The notes: generated by a model from the letters alone, not told the origin. 64,000 nucleotides of DNA from Roseovarius gaetbuli (GCF_900172365.1 NZ_FWFJ01000006.1:1-64000), one strand, 5' to 3'; positions 26,485 through 36,049 are shown, numbered from the stretch's first letter. Translations and numbers: made by a program.

Positions 26485-26506
26485 GTAGGGTGGGTGAAAC
26501 CCACGC
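26485..26506. repeat. Short palindromic repeat, copy 3 (right border of decayed islet)
   Basis: GTAGGGTGGGTGAAACCCAC then GC, with the same hairpin core as copies 1 and 2 and the same orientation. Together with copy 2 it brackets about 1.3 kb of degraded sequence between hyuB and glmM. Confidence 0.75.
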
Positions 26507-26531
26507 GCATTGGCGGTCAGATAGGGACAGG

Positions 26532-27872
26532 TCAGATCGCGGTTTTGACGGCGCTCACGACATCGTTGATCACCCGGTCAAGCAGGGCCGGGTCAATCGC
26601 CTCGGCCATCACCCGGATCAGCGGCTCGGTCCCGGATTTGCGGATAAGAAGGCGGCCGTCGCGCCCCAGATCCTTTTCGGCCTTCGCAATCGCGGTCTGC
26701 ACGACGTCGGTTTCCAGCGGCGCGGTGCTGGCGGAATAGCGCAGGTTGATGAGCTTTTGGGGAACCGGCTGAAACACGCGGGCAAGTGCGCTTGCCTTTT
26801 CGCCGGTTTCCACCATGCAGGCCAGAAATTGCAGCGCTCCGATCAGGCCGTCGCCGGTGGTGGCGTAATCGGTCATCACGATGTGGCCCGATTGTTCCCC
26901 GCCCAGGTTGTGCCCGTCGGCGCGCATGGCCTCGACAACATAGCGGTCGCCCACGGCGGTGCGCTTGAGGCCAACGCCCTGACCCTCAAGATAGCGCTCA
27001 AGCCCGAGGTTGGACATCACCGTGGCCACCAGAGTATTGCCCGCAAGCCGCCCCTCCTGCGCCCAGCGGCTGGCGATCAGGCCCATGATCTGATCGCCGT
27101 CGGCGACGCGCCCGGTTTCGTCGATAAGGACCACGCGATCCGCGTCGCCATCCAGACAGATGCCGATATCTGCGCGGGTTTCCACAACCTTGCGCGCTGC
27201 CGTTTCCGGGTGGGTCGAGCCGCAATCGAGATTGATGTTGCGCCCGTTTGGCTCAACCCCGATGGCAATGACCTCGGCGCCCAGCTCCCAGAGGACCTCG
27301 GGGGCGGTGCGATAGGCCGCGCCATTGGCACAATCCAGAACGATGCGCAGCCCATCCAGACGCTTGCGCTGCGGGAAGGTGGTTTTGGCATATTCCACAT
27401 AGCGCCCGCGCGCGTCCTCGATGCGCTTGGCGCGACCGATGTTGTCGGGGACGGCAGGGGTGACACCCGTGTCCAACAGCGCCTCGATGCCGGCCTCTGC
27501 CTCGTCGCTAAGCTTGAAGCCGTCGGGACCGAACAGCTTGATTCCATTGTCGCTTGCGGGGTTGTGGCTTGCAGAGATCATCACGCCGACATCGGCGCGC
27601 ATGCTATGGGTGAGATACCCGATTGCGGGGGTGGGCACCGGGCCAAGCAACAGGACGTTCACACCGGTCGAGGCGAAACCTGCGGTCAGCGCGTATTCGA
27701 TCATATAGCCGGAAAGCCGCGTATCCTTGCCGATCACGACGCGGTGCTCGTGCTGGTCGCGGCGAAAATAGCGCCCCGCCGCAGCGCCAAGACGCAGCGC
27801 CATATCGGCGGTCATCGGCCAGCTGTTCGCGCGTCCGCGCACGCCATCTGTCCCAAAGAGTTTCTGACCCAT
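26532..27872 (-). CDS. glmM: Phosphoglucosamine mutase
   Basis: It converts glucosamine-6-phosphate to glucosamine-1-phosphate on the route to UDP-GlcNAc for peptidoglycan and LPS. The 446-aa protein has [13 protein letters not shown] at the N-terminus, the phosphoserine loop [15 protein letters not shown] near residue 100, the metal site [10 protein letters not shown] near residue 240, the sugar-binding GGEQSGH and the phosphate-binding [12 protein letters not shown] near the end. The start at 27872 has AGGAG about 8 bases upstream. It is usually near folP and ftsH; neither is next to it here. Confidence 0.97.
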   Translation of the reverse strand: MGQKLFGTDGVRGRANSWPMTADMALRLGAAAGRYFRRDQHEHRVVIGKDTRLSGYMIEYALTAGFASTGVNVLLLGPVPTPAIGYLTHSMRADVGVMISASHNPASDNGIKLFGPDGFKLSDEAEAGIEALLDTGVTPAVPDNIGRAKRIEDARGRYVEYAKTTFPQRKRLDGLRIVLDCANGAAYRTAPEVLWELGAEVIAIGVEPNGRNINLDCGSTHPETAARKVVETRADIGICLDGDADRVVLIDETGRVADGDQIMGLIASRWAQEGRLAGNTLVATVMSNLGLERYLEGQGVGLKRTAVGDRYVVEAMRADGHNLGGEQSGHIVMTDYATTGDGLIGALQFLACMVETGEKASALARVFQPVPQKLINLRYSASTAPLETDVVQTAIAKAEKDLGRDGRLLIRKSGTEPLIRVMAEAIDPALLDRVINDVVSAVKTAI

Positions 27873-28062
27873 AAATCCGCTCCTGAGCAATGTTTTGATA
27901 GGGCCAGTGGCCCGGCGCTAGTCTTGCCCTCTTACAACGCCGCGCCTGTTCTGTCCAATAGCTGCGTCCTTGGCGATTTGCCGCGTCCTGTCGTCGTTGA
28001 CACTTTTGCCAGTGCACCGCATTACAGGCCAATATCAGCGGCGAAAGCGAGGGGTGGTAAAC

Positions 28063-29403
28063 ATGAAAATTGCAATGATCGGGACCGGTTATGTCGGGCT
28101 TGTGTCCGGGGTTTGTTTTTCGGATTTCGGGCATGATGTGGTTTGCGTCGACAAGAACCCTGAAAAGATCGCCATGCTGGAGCGCGGCGAAGTGCCGATT
28201 TTCGAGCCGGGCCTTGATACGCTCATGGCCAAGAATGTCGAGGCGGGGCGGCTGACCTTTACCACCGATCTTGCGGCGGCCATTGACGGCGCCGAGGCGG
28301 TTTTCATCGCCGTGGGCACGCCGACGCGGCGCGGCGACGGGCATGCTGATCTGACCTATGTGATGGCCGCTGCCGAAGAGATCGCCCATGCGGCGAAGGA
28401 TTACGTAGTGATCGTCACCAAATCCACCGTGCCCGTCGGTACCAATCGCCAGGTCAAGCAGGTGATCAAAAAGGCCCGTCCGGACCTTGATTTTGATGTG
28501 GCCAGCAACCCCGAATTCCTACGCGAAGGGGCCGCGATCGACGACTTCATGAAGCCCGACCGCGTGGTTGTCGGCGTGCAGACAGAGCGCGCCGCAGAGG
28601 TGATGGCCGATATCTATCGCCCGCTGTACCTGCGCGAATTTCCGATCCTGACCACCGATCTGGAAAGCGCCGAGATGGTCAAATATGCCGCCAATGCGTT
28701 TCTGGCGGTCAAGATCACCTTTATCAACGAGATTGCGGCGCTGTGCGAACGCACCGGCGCGGATGTGAAACAGGTCAGCAAGGGCATGGGCCTTGATGGT
28801 CGCATCGGCAATAAATTCCTGCATGCCGGGCCCGGTTATGGCGGGTCGTGCTTTCCCAAGGATACCAAGGCCCTTGCCCGGATCGGACAGGACCACGGGC
28901 TTCCGATGCAGATCACCGAAACGGTCATCAAGGTCAACGAAGAGGTCAAGCGCCGGATGATCGACAAGCTTCTCGATCTCTGCAACGGAAGCTTTAACGG
29001 CAAGACCATCGCCGTGCTTGGCGTGACCTTCAAGCCCAACACCGACGACATGCGCGACGCGCCCAGCCTGACGATCATTCCCGCCTTGGTGGGGGCCGGC
29101 GCCAAGGTGCGGGTCGCCGACCCGCAGGGGCAGCGCGAAGGCGAGGCGCTTTTGCCCGGTGTGGTCTGGCAGGAAGATCCCTATAAATGCGCGCATAACG
29201 CCGACCTTCTGGTGATCCTGACCGAGTGGAACGAATTTCGCGCGCTCGACCTCAAACGCATTGCGCGCAAGATGAACACCCCCTGCCTTGCCGATTTGCG
29301 CAATATCTATTCGATTCAGGATGCCAAGCGCGCCGGTTTTGAAGCCTATGAAAGCATCGGTCGCGCAGGGTTTGCCCGCAAACCGGCAGAGGGCGATAGC
29401 TGA
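28063..29403 (+). CDS. ugd: UDP-glucose 6-dehydrogenase
   Basis: It oxidises UDP-glucose to UDP-glucuronate with NAD, for capsule, exopolysaccharide or LPS sugars. The 446-aa protein shows the Rossmann start MKIAMIGTGYVGLVSG, VFIAVGTPTRRGDG, KSTVPVGTN, NPEFLREGAAIDDF, and the catalytic-cysteine motif PGYGGSCFPKDTKAL near residue 265. The C-terminal UDP-binding domain follows (AVLGVTFKPNTDDMRDAP). No glycosyltransferase genes lie beside it. It is divergent from glmM across 190 bases. Confidence 0.97.
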   Translation: MKIAMIGTGYVGLVSGVCFSDFGHDVVCVDKNPEKIAMLERGEVPIFEPGLDTLMAKNVEAGRLTFTTDLAAAIDGAEAVFIAVGTPTRRGDGHADLTYVMAAAEEIAHAAKDYVVIVTKSTVPVGTNRQVKQVIKKARPDLDFDVASNPEFLREGAAIDDFMKPDRVVVGVQTERAAEVMADIYRPLYLREFPILTTDLESAEMVKYAANAFLAVKITFINEIAALCERTGADVKQVSKGMGLDGRIGNKFLHAGPGYGGSCFPKDTKALARIGQDHGLPMQITETVIKVNEEVKRRMIDKLLDLCNGSFNGKTIAVLGVTFKPNTDDMRDAPSLTIIPALVGAGAKVRVADPQGQREGEALLPGVVWQEDPYKCAHNADLLVILTEWNEFRALDLKRIARKMNTPCLADLRNIYSIQDAKRAGFEAYESIGRAGFARKPAEGDS

Positions 29404-29473
29404 TTTCGGCGGGTCACCGCAAAGGTGGCGGTAACGTCTGAAAACCGCGCGTTGCCGCCCCCGAGGCCGGATG

Positions 29474-30619
29474 TCAAAGGATGACATCCTCGATCGTCTT
29501 GGGATGCTCGGTGATCTGTTCATAGCCGTCTTCGGTGATGATAAAGCTATCACCCACCTGCGCGCGGAAATCCGCGACGCTGACCGAGCCATCGACCGCA
29601 AGAACCATGCCCGGTTGCAGGATCGTGCTATCGCCGGTCACAAGCTGTGGCTTTTCGAGAAAGCTGTACCCTGTCGCGCGCCCGCAGCGGAAGGGATAGT
29701 CGTAGCCCGCGCCCTGAATGACCTCGCCATAGGCGGCATGCACGCTTTCGGCGCTTACGCCGGGGCGCAGGGCGGCAAGCGCGGCCTGTTGGCTGGCAAG
29801 GGCGACCTCATAGACGGCGGCCTGTGATTTATCCGCGATCTCGCCGATCCAGAAGGTCCGGTCAAAGCCAAGCTTGAAGCGGTGAAAATTGGTCATCCCG
29901 CAAAAGCACAAAAATACCGGCTCGCCGCGTTGCATCACCCGCGTGCTGGCGCGGTGGTGGGTTTTGGTGATCTCGGGACCAGAGGCCATGATCTGGAGGA
30001 AATGCGTGTTGGGCGACATATCGGCATCATCGTAATGCGCGGCGAGCAAGGCGGCGGCGGTGCGCGTGCCTGCCTCTGTGGTGGCAAGGGCGACCTCGAA
30101 TTCCGCCACGCCTGCGCCAATCGCGGCGCGCCCGGCGGCCATCATCGCGGTAGCGACTTCTCCGGCGTGGCGGGCAAGTTGTAACTCCTGCGGTGTCTTG
30201 ATCATCCGCATGTCGGCCAGCAAGGGAGTGACATTGCCCAGCGTTGCGCCCTCGACCAGCGTGTCGACATAACCGCGCACAAGCGGCGGCATTTGATCGG
30301 GCTCGATTCCCACGCGCGTCGCGCCGCGCAGGGCCGCGGGCAGTTCGGCGCGCCACTCGTCGCCCGCGCCATCGTTCCAGGCGGCAATCCGGTCGACCTT
30401 GGCGGCGGCTTCGGCCATCACAAGATCAATCACCGGCGTGATCAAAAGCGTGTCGCCCTCGCGCGGCACCACGAGGATCGTCGGGCGGCCAAATTCCATA
30501 TGCAGGTAATCGTAATACCCGGTGAGGTAATAAACGTTGTCATCGTCCGTGATCAGCGCCACGTCGATCCCGGCGGTTTTCATCCGCGCACGCAGCGCAT
30601 TCATGCGGGCATCATACAT
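29474..30619 (-). CDS. M24-family (Xaa-Pro peptidase/creatinase-like) hydrolase
   Basis: The 381-aa protein has an N-terminal creatinase domain (MNALRARMKTAGIDVALI) and the C-terminal pita-bread domain (ASGPEITKTHHRAST). The first metal-ligand region of prolidases (LIDIG…SDITRT) reads FLCFCGMTNFHRFKLGFDRT, the GHGIG histidine region reads CGRATGYSFL, and the final Glu motif reads AQVGDSFII. Thus most dinuclear-metal ligands are absent, as in creatinase-type relatives that work without metal. A true aminopeptidase role is doubtful. It overlaps the M20 hydrolase gene by 8 bases. Start 30619 has AAGG 8 bases upstream. Confidence 0.8.
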   Translation of the reverse strand: MYDARMNALRARMKTAGIDVALITDDDNVYYLTGYYDYLHMEFGRPTILVVPREGDTLLITPVIDLVMAEAAAKVDRIAAWNDGAGDEWRAELPAALRGATRVGIEPDQMPPLVRGYVDTLVEGATLGNVTPLLADMRMIKTPQELQLARHAGEVATAMMAAGRAAIGAGVAEFEVALATTEAGTRTAAALLAAHYDDADMSPNTHFLQIMASGPEITKTHHRASTRVMQRGEPVFLCFCGMTNFHRFKLGFDRTFWIGEIADKSQAAVYEVALASQQAALAALRPGVSAESVHAAYGEVIQGAGYDYPFRCGRATGYSFLEKPQLVTGDSTILQPGMVLAVDGSVSVADFRAQVGDSFIITEDGYEQITEHPKTIEDVIL

Positions 30620-31778
30620 CGGCCTCACCTTTCAATTGCTGCTCGACCAGGGCGACCCAAAAGGATGATCCGGGCACAAGGGCGGCATCGTTGAAATCAT
30701 AATCCGCCGAGTGCAGCGGTTGCGCATGGCTGCCCTCAACCCCGTTGCCCATCAGCACGAAAGCCCCCGGCACGGCCGCTGCCATATGCGCGAAATCCTC
30801 TGAGAAAAGCTTGGGCGGGCAATCGCCGTCCACCACATTTGCGATCCTCTTTGCGGCCTCGGTGGCGGCGCGGGCCGCTTGCGGCGCGTTGATGGTGGGC
30901 GGAAACAGCGTGTTATAGCTCACCGTGGCGGTGACGCCATGCGCGGCCGCGATGCCCGCCGCGATCTGGCGCATCGCCGCCTCGATCGCGGTGTTGGTGT
31001 CGGGGGTCAGGGCGCGGCAATCCCCGCGTAGTGTGGCACGGCCGGGCAAGACATTGCGCCGCCCGTCGGTGACGAATTCGGTGACCGAAACAACGCCATT
31101 CTGTGCCGGGTCAAGCTTGCGCGCGACGATGGTTTGCAGCGCGCCAACAAGCTCGGCCCCCACGGTGATCGCATCGACCCCCATATGCGGCAGGGCGGCA
31201 TGACCACCGCGCGCGGTGATTTCGATCTCAAACAGCGATTCCGCGGCGGTGATCGGCCCGGCACGGGTCGCGAAGGAGCCGACCGCCAGCCCCGGAATAT
31301 TGTGGATGCCAAAAACCTCATCCACCGGGAAACGGTCAAAAAGCCCATCGGCGATCATTGCGGCGGCGCCTTCGCCAAATTCTTCGTTCGGCTGAAAGAC
31401 GAACACGGCGCGCCCGCTGAAATCCCCTGTTTCGGCAAGGTGTTTCGCCGCCCCAAGCGCCATCGTCATATGCCCGTCATGGCCGCAGGCATGCATCTTG
31501 CCGGGGTTGGCCGAGCGATGCGCAAAGCCGTTCGCCTCGGCGATCGGCAGGGCATCCATATCGGCGCGAATGGCAATGCTGCGCGGGCCATTGCCCTTCT
31601 GCAGCACGCCGACAACGCCGGTCTGGCCAATCGCGGTATGCACCTCAAGGCCAAAGCCTCGAAGCAACTCCGCGACCCGCGCGGAGGTATGGTCGAGATC
31701 GAACTCCAGCTCTGGATGACGGTGAAAATCATGCCGCCAGCCGATCATCTCATCACGCAGGTTTTCGGTTTTATGCAT
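30612..31778 (-). CDS. M20-family amidohydrolase
   Basis: The 388-aa protein is an M20D-type hydrolase (hippurate/N-acyl-amino-acid amidohydrolase group). It shows WRHDFHRHPELEFD, the metal motif KMHACGHDGHMTMAL near residue 90, VFVFQPNEEFGEGAAAM near 122 and LFSEDFAHMAAAVPGAFVLMGNG towards the end. These supply the usual His/Glu/Cys metal ligands. It is first in a two-gene unit with the creatinase-like hydrolase, which suggests the two act in one degradation path on an N-substituted amide. The start is placed at 31778 from family alignment; long upstream extensions are unlikely. Confidence 0.9.
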   Translation of the reverse strand: MHKTENLRDEMIGWRHDFHRHPELEFDLDHTSARVAELLRGFGLEVHTAIGQTGVVGVLQKGNGPRSIAIRADMDALPIAEANGFAHRSANPGKMHACGHDGHMTMALGAAKHLAETGDFSGRAVFVFQPNEEFGEGAAAMIADGLFDRFPVDEVFGIHNIPGLAVGSFATRAGPITAAESLFEIEITARGGHAALPHMGVDAITVGAELVGALQTIVARKLDPAQNGVVSVTEFVTDGRRNVLPGRATLRGDCRALTPDTNTAIEAAMRQIAAGIAAAHGVTATVSYNTLFPPTINAPQAARAATEAAKRIANVVDGDCPPKLFSEDFAHMAAAVPGAFVLMGNGVEGSHAQPLHSADYDFNDAALVPGSSFWVALVEQQLKGEADV

Positions 31779-31899
31779 CACGGGGCCGCCCTTTTTCCCG
31801 CCACCCTGTCGGATTTCGCAATTCCGCTCAAGCCTTATGGTCAAGACCTGCAAATCCGGCGTAAGCTCCGGGGCAATGAGACCACCGGAGGGGCCAGTC

Positions 31900-32643
31900 A
31901 TGAAAACCGTCATCGTCACAGGGGCCGCCCGTGGGATCGGCCTTGCCACCACAAAGCAGTTTCTCGACCAGGGCTGGCGTGTGGTCATGGTCGACCGCGA
32001 CGAACCGGCGCTTGAACAAGCCGCCCTTGGGCTTGTGGGCGTCGATCCGGTGGTTTGCGACGTGTCACAGCCCGATCAGGTGGCGCAGATGGCGGCGCAT
32101 GTCATGGCAACAAGCGAGAGCGTTGATGCGCTTGTGAATAACGCAGGGGTTGCCGATTTCGGCCCCATCGCCGAGACCGATTTTGCCCGCTGGCGGACGG
32201 TCATGGAGACCAACCTTGATGGTGTGTTCCTGACAAGTCAGGCCCTGCGCGAGGGGCTATGTGCCGCGCGCGGCGCGATCGTGAATATCGCCTCGATTTC
32301 GGGTCTGCGGGCCTCGACCCTCAGGGTGGCCTATGGCACCTCGAAGGCCGCCGTTAAGCATCTGACCCAACAGCAGGCGGCGGAATTGGGCGAGTTTGGC
32401 GTGCGCGCCAATTGCGTCTGTCCGGGGCCGGTGGCGACCAAGCTTGCTATGGCGGTGCACAGCCCGGCGATCATCGCGGCCTATCACGACGCCATTCCTT
32501 TGAACCGCTATGGCACTGAGGATGAAATCGCCTCGATGATTACCTTCCTTTGCTCAGAAAAGGCCAGCTATGTCACCGGTCAGATCATCGCCGTCGATGG
32601 CGGCTTCGAGTCGACCGGTATCGGCCTGCCCGACCTGCGCTAG
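31900..32643 (+). CDS. Short-chain dehydrogenase/reductase (SDR)
   Basis: This 247-aa classical SDR has the cofactor loop TGAARGIGLATTK, DVSQPDQVAQ, NNAGVADFGP, the catalytic Ser in NIASISGLRAS, the YGTSKAAVKH active-site pair, and a C-terminal VTGQIIAVDGGF. A GGAGGGG ribosome site lies 8 bases before the ATG. It is divergent from the M20 hydrolase gene. An acidic residue at the end of beta-2 (VDRDE) favours NAD. The substrate is unknown; association with the divergent hydrolases is only positional. Confidence 0.9.
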   Translation: MKTVIVTGAARGIGLATTKQFLDQGWRVVMVDRDEPALEQAALGLVGVDPVVCDVSQPDQVAQMAAHVMATSESVDALVNNAGVADFGPIAETDFARWRTVMETNLDGVFLTSQALREGLCAARGAIVNIASISGLRASTLRVAYGTSKAAVKHLTQQQAAELGEFGVRANCVCPGPVATKLAMAVHSPAIIAAYHDAIPLNRYGTEDEIASMITFLCSEKASYVTGQIIAVDGGFESTGIGLPDLR

Positions 32644-32683
32644 GGGCGGATCTTCGCGCCTGACAGCGCGTCTCGCGGCGGTG

Positions 32684-33067
32684 TCACCATTCGATCTGTT
32701 TGCCCGTCAGGACCTCGAAGGTTTCAAGCCGGTCACCGTTGACCCAAGCATAGCTGCCGTCATCGGTGTGCACCAAAAGATAGGGCGTCCAGCCGGTGCT
32801 GCGCCACCAGCTCTCGTATTCGTTGGTGTCCGGATTGACCCGCCAGCGGCCATCATCAGAGCGCCCGCCTTCGGTTGAATAGGTGGTGGTCCCATTGGCA
32901 TCGAAATACTGGCGATAGCGGGTGCCCGACCAAGTGCCGACAATCGTATTGCCGGTCAGAAGGCTGGCAATTTCCTCTGCCGTGGCAGAGGTAGGAGCCG
33001 CCGCGACAGGCAGGCAGGGCGCCAGCGTGGTGGCCAAAACAGCGGCGACGAAACATCTGCGGCGCAT
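32684..33067 (-). CDS. Small secreted protein (127 aa)
   Basis: A clear signal peptide (MRRRCFVAAVLATTLAPCLP, cleavage near AAA-PTS) precedes a mature domain of about 100 residues rich in Trp, Tyr, Thr and Gly: GNTIVGTWSGTRYRQYFDAN, TTTYSTEGGRSDDG, ESWWRSTGW. Its strand-rich composition suggests a small beta-sandwich or barrel in the periplasm. An AGAGGAC ribosome site precedes the ATG. No family name is assigned. It is convergent with the SDR gene. Confidence 0.75.
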   Translation of the reverse strand: MRRRCFVAAVLATTLAPCLPVAAAPTSATAEEIASLLTGNTIVGTWSGTRYRQYFDANGTTTYSTEGGRSDDGRWRVNPDTNEYESWWRSTGWTPYLLVHTDDGSYAWVNGDRLETFEVLTGKQIEW

Positions 33068-33160
33068 GGGTGGTCCTCTTGCTTAGACTGCCTCAGTGTT
33101 GCAAATCCCGCAGCGGGACGCGACTCAATTTTACCGGGTCGCGCGCCAAGCGCCCCAACG

Positions 33161-34429
33161 TCAGGTCGGCGAAATCAGGATGGCCCTAAAATCGTTGACA
33201 TTGGTCAGGGTCGGGCCGGTCACCACCTGATCGCCAATCGCGCCGAAAAATCCGTGCGCGTCATTGGCCGCAAGCGCCTTTTGCGCATCGCATCCCACCC
33301 CGCGCGCCTTGCTTAGCGTATCAGGCCCGATCATCGCCCCGGCCACCTCTGCGGCGCCATCAACGCCGTCGGTGTCACAGGCAATCGCGTGAATGCCCGG
33401 CGCGCCGTCAAGCGCGAGGGCCAATGCCAGCGCGTATTCGGCGTTCGGCCCGCCGATCCCGTTGCCGCGCCGGGTTACGGTCAACTCGCCGCCAGAGAGC
33501 AAAAGCACCGGCGTGGCCCCTGCGCCAAAGCCTGCCTGTATTTTCAACGCCTCTGCGGCATGCGCGCGCGCCACGTCGCGGGCTTCACCCTCAAGCGCGT
33601 CGCCGAGACTCTGCGCCGTGATCCCGTGCTCGCGCGCCAGATCGGCGGCGGCGGCAAGAGATTGCGACGGCGCGGCGTAAATCACGTTCTTCACCTTGCT
33701 CAGGCGGATGTCATCCGGCGCGATCACTCCGCTTTGCCCCGCGAGAGCCACCTGCGCCGCCTCTGGTACTTCGATCTTGAACCGCTCAAGAATGGCGCGG
33801 GCGTCGGCGGGGGTGCTGGTCTCGCCCACGGTCGGGCCCGATCCGATCTGACCCGGATCGTCGCCCGGCACATCCGAAATCATCAAGGCCATCAGCCGCG
33901 CAGGATAGGCCGCCGCGGCCAACTGCCCGCCCTTGACCCGGCTCAGATGTTTGCGCACCACGTTCATCTGGCCAATCGGCGCGCCGGAGGATAGAAGTGC
34001 TGCGTTCACCGCCTGCTTTTCGGCCAATGTCATCTCGCCCGCAGGTTGCACCAAAAGCGCCGAGGCCCCGCCAGAGATCAGCGCAAGCACCATGTCGCCC
34101 TCGCCAAGCCTCGCCACCAGATCAAGCATCCTTGCGGTCGCGCCAAGTCCTGCCTCGTCCGGCACCGGATGCGCGGCCTCGACGATCTCAATGCCCTGAC
34201 AGGGGCGCGCGTAACCATAACGCGTGATCACCAACCCCTCGCAGGGGCCATAGACCGCCTCGACCGCCTCGGCCATGCGCGCGCTTGCCTTGCCGGCGCC
34301 GATCACCACCAGCCGCCCCTCGGGGCGTGGCGGCAGGGCGTGGTGCAGGCTCTGCATCGGGTCGGCCACCGCCACGGCTCGGTCAAACAGGTCGCGCAAA
34401 AAGGTCAGCGGCTCAGGCAGCTTGGTCAT
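33161..34429 (-). CDS. Glycerate 2-kinase / MOFRL-family protein
   Basis: The 422-aa protein belongs to the glycerate kinase (GckA/TtuD, MOFRL) family. It has LVVIGAGKASARMAEAVE near residue 45, the loop LISGGASALLVQPA near 110, VSDVPGDD-like LMALMISDVPGDDPGQIGSG, and LLLSGGELTVTRRGNGIGGPN in the C-terminal domain. It should phosphorylate glycerate to 2-phosphoglycerate, as in tartrate or serine-cycle metabolism; older annotations call such genes hydroxypyruvate reductase. Start 34429 is chosen because GAGG is 8 bases upstream. Confidence 0.88.
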   Translation of the reverse strand: MTKLPEPLTFLRDLFDRAVAVADPMQSLHHALPPRPEGRLVVIGAGKASARMAEAVEAVYGPCEGLVITRYGYARPCQGIEIVEAAHPVPDEAGLGATARMLDLVARLGEGDMVLALISGGASALLVQPAGEMTLAEKQAVNAALLSSGAPIGQMNVVRKHLSRVKGGQLAAAAYPARLMALMISDVPGDDPGQIGSGPTVGETSTPADARAILERFKIEVPEAAQVALAGQSGVIAPDDIRLSKVKNVIYAAPSQSLAAAADLAREHGITAQSLGDALEGEARDVARAHAAEALKIQAGFGAGATPVLLLSGGELTVTRRGNGIGGPNAEYALALALALDGAPGIHAIACDTDGVDGAAEVAGAMIGPDTLSKARGVGCDAQKALAANDAHGFFGAIGDQVVTGPTLTNVNDFRAILISPT

Positions 34430-34631
34430 GTTCATATCCTCAAAGGCATCTCTCCGGGCGCACCCTAGCGGCCTTGGATCATGGGCAAAAGGCCCCGCTC
34501 GTCCGGCGCGCGCATTTTCATCGTTCCAGAAGTACTCCCGCCGGAGGCATCCTGCCCTTGCCATGCGCGCGCCGCAGACGCAGAGCGCGTTCAGCTTGAC
34601 AATCAAGGGCGCGCGCGCGACAGACGCGGCC

Positions 34632-35009
34632 ATGATGACAAGCTTTCTTCAGGTGGCGATTGGCGGTGCGTTCGGCGCCAGCCTGCGCTATGGTGCGACC
34701 CTTGCGCTGTTGCGCGTGAACGGGCCCGGCTTTCCCTTGGGCGTGATCACTGTCAATGTTCTGGGCTCTTTCCTGATGGGGGTTTTCATGGTCCTTTCTT
34801 TCCACCGCGATCTTGGTTATCTCAATCCGCTTGTGATGACCGGAATTCTTGGCGGTTTCACGACGTTTTCCGCCTTTTCACTTGAGGCCTATACCCTTTT
34901 CGAGCGGGGACAGTTCGGCGCGGCGGCGGCCTATGTGCTGTTGTCGGTCACACTGTCTCTGGCGGCGCTCGTTCTCGGGGTCTGGCTGGCACGGATGGTA
35001 TGGGCATGA
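34632..35009 (+). CDS. crcB: Fluoride channel Fluc/CrcB
   Basis: The 125-aa protein has four membrane helices and exports fluoride as a dual-topology dimer. The signatures are GGAFGASLRYG, GVITVNVLGSFLMGVFM and GILGGFTTFSAFSLEAY, where the TTFS segment forms the pore. No crcB fluoride riboswitch is recognisable in the upstream 200 bases, which are within or near the divergent glycerate kinase start. Its stop overlaps the rluC start by ATGA. Confidence 0.94.
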   Translation: MMTSFLQVAIGGAFGASLRYGATLALLRVNGPGFPLGVITVNVLGSFLMGVFMVLSFHRDLGYLNPLVMTGILGGFTTFSAFSLEAYTLFERGQFGAAAAYVLLSVTLSLAALVLGVWLARMVWA

Positions 35010-36049
35010 GCAGCGTACAGATATTGACGGTCGCGGTGGATGATGGCGATCAGCGGCTGGATCGCTGGTTGCGGCGCATATTCCCGCATCTCGGGCAGGT
35101 TCAGATCGAAAAGCTTTGCCGCAAGGGCGAGTTCCGCGTCGATGGCGGGCGGGTCAAACCGGCCACGCGCCTTGTCGCGGGCCAGCAGGTGCGCATTCCG
35201 CCGCTGCCAAGACCGGGCGACAAGCCCGAGGTTTATACCTCGCGGGTCAGTGCCGCCGACGCGCGCATGATCCAGTCCTGCGTGATTTACCGCGACGATC
35301 ACATTATCGCGCTGAACAAACCCCCCGGCCTGCCGGTGCAGGGCGGCAGCAAGCAGTCGCGCCATGTCGATGGCATGGCCGAGGCGCTGACCTTCGGGAT
35401 GGAGGAAAAGCCGAAACTGGTGCATCGGCTCGACAAGGACACATCGGGCGTCTTGCTTCTGGCGCGCACCCGCGAGGCGGCGCGCGGGTTGACGGCGGCG
35501 TTCCGGCATCGCGCCACGCGCAAGATCTACTGGGCCGCTGTCGCAGGCGTGCCCAACCCGCGGATCGGCACGATCCGCTATGCCCTGGTCAAGGCGCCAG
35601 GGCATGGCGCCAAGGGCGAGGGGGAAAAGATGATCTGCGTGCATCCGCGCGATGTCGACGCCACCCCCGGCGCCAAGACAGCCACTACCGATTACGCGGT
35701 GATCGAGGCCGCAGGCGGGCGCACCGCCTGGATGGCGCTTATTCCGGTCACCGGGCGCACCCATCAGCTTCGCGCGCATATGGCCGAGATCGGGCATCCG
35801 ATCATCGGCGACGGCAAATACGGCGGCTCGGGGCAGGAAAACCTTGGCGATGGCTGGGGCGCACAGCTTGGCGGCGATATCAGCCGCAAATTGCACCTGC
35901 ATGCCCGCTCGCTCACCATCGAGCACCCGGTCAGCAAGGCGGTACTGCATATCACGGCGCCCTTGCCCGAGCATATGCAGCGCACCTGGGACATGTTCCA
36001 ATGGATCCCGAGCGAGGCCCCCGATGACCCGCTTGAGGATATGGCATGA
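35006..36049 (+). CDS. rluC: RluC/RluD-type 23S rRNA pseudouridine synthase
   Basis: The 347-aa enzyme isomerises specific uridines in 23S rRNA. An N-terminal S4-like RNA-binding segment (RLDRWLRRIFPHLGQVQIEKL) is followed by the catalytic domain with KPPGLPVQGG, the catalytic-Asp motif LVHRLDKDTSGVLLLAR near residue 140, and TGRTHQLRAHMAEIGHPIIGD. RluC versus RluD cannot be separated with certainty. It is translationally coupled to crcB upstream and to the HAD gene downstream (ATGA overlaps on both sides). Confidence 0.92.
   Translation: MSSVQILTVAVDDGDQRLDRWLRRIFPHLGQVQIEKLCRKGEFRVDGGRVKPATRLVAGQQVRIPPLPRPGDKPEVYTSRVSAADARMIQSCVIYRDDHIIALNKPPGLPVQGGSKQSRHVDGMAEALTFGMEEKPKLVHRLDKDTSGVLLLARTREAARGLTAAFRHRATRKIYWAAVAGVPNPRIGTIRYALVKAPGHGAKGEGEKMICVHPRDVDATPGAKTATTDYAVIEAAGGRTAWMALIPVTGRTHQLRAHMAEIGHPIIGDGKYGGSGQENLGDGWGAQLGGDISRKLHLHARSLTIEHPVSKAVLHITAPLPEHMQRTWDMFQWIPSEAPDDPLEDMA

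Noticed and set aside
25143..26506. Possible CRISPR array from repeated GTGGGTGAAACCCAC units
   Set aside because: Only two copies border 1.3 kb of sequence and a third lies 17 kb away; there is no regular repeat–spacer spacing and no cas gene.
34434..34631. Fluoride (crcB) riboswitch upstream of crcB
   Set aside because: I looked for the conserved fluoride-aptamer pattern and could not see it; the region lies next to the divergent glycerate kinase start.
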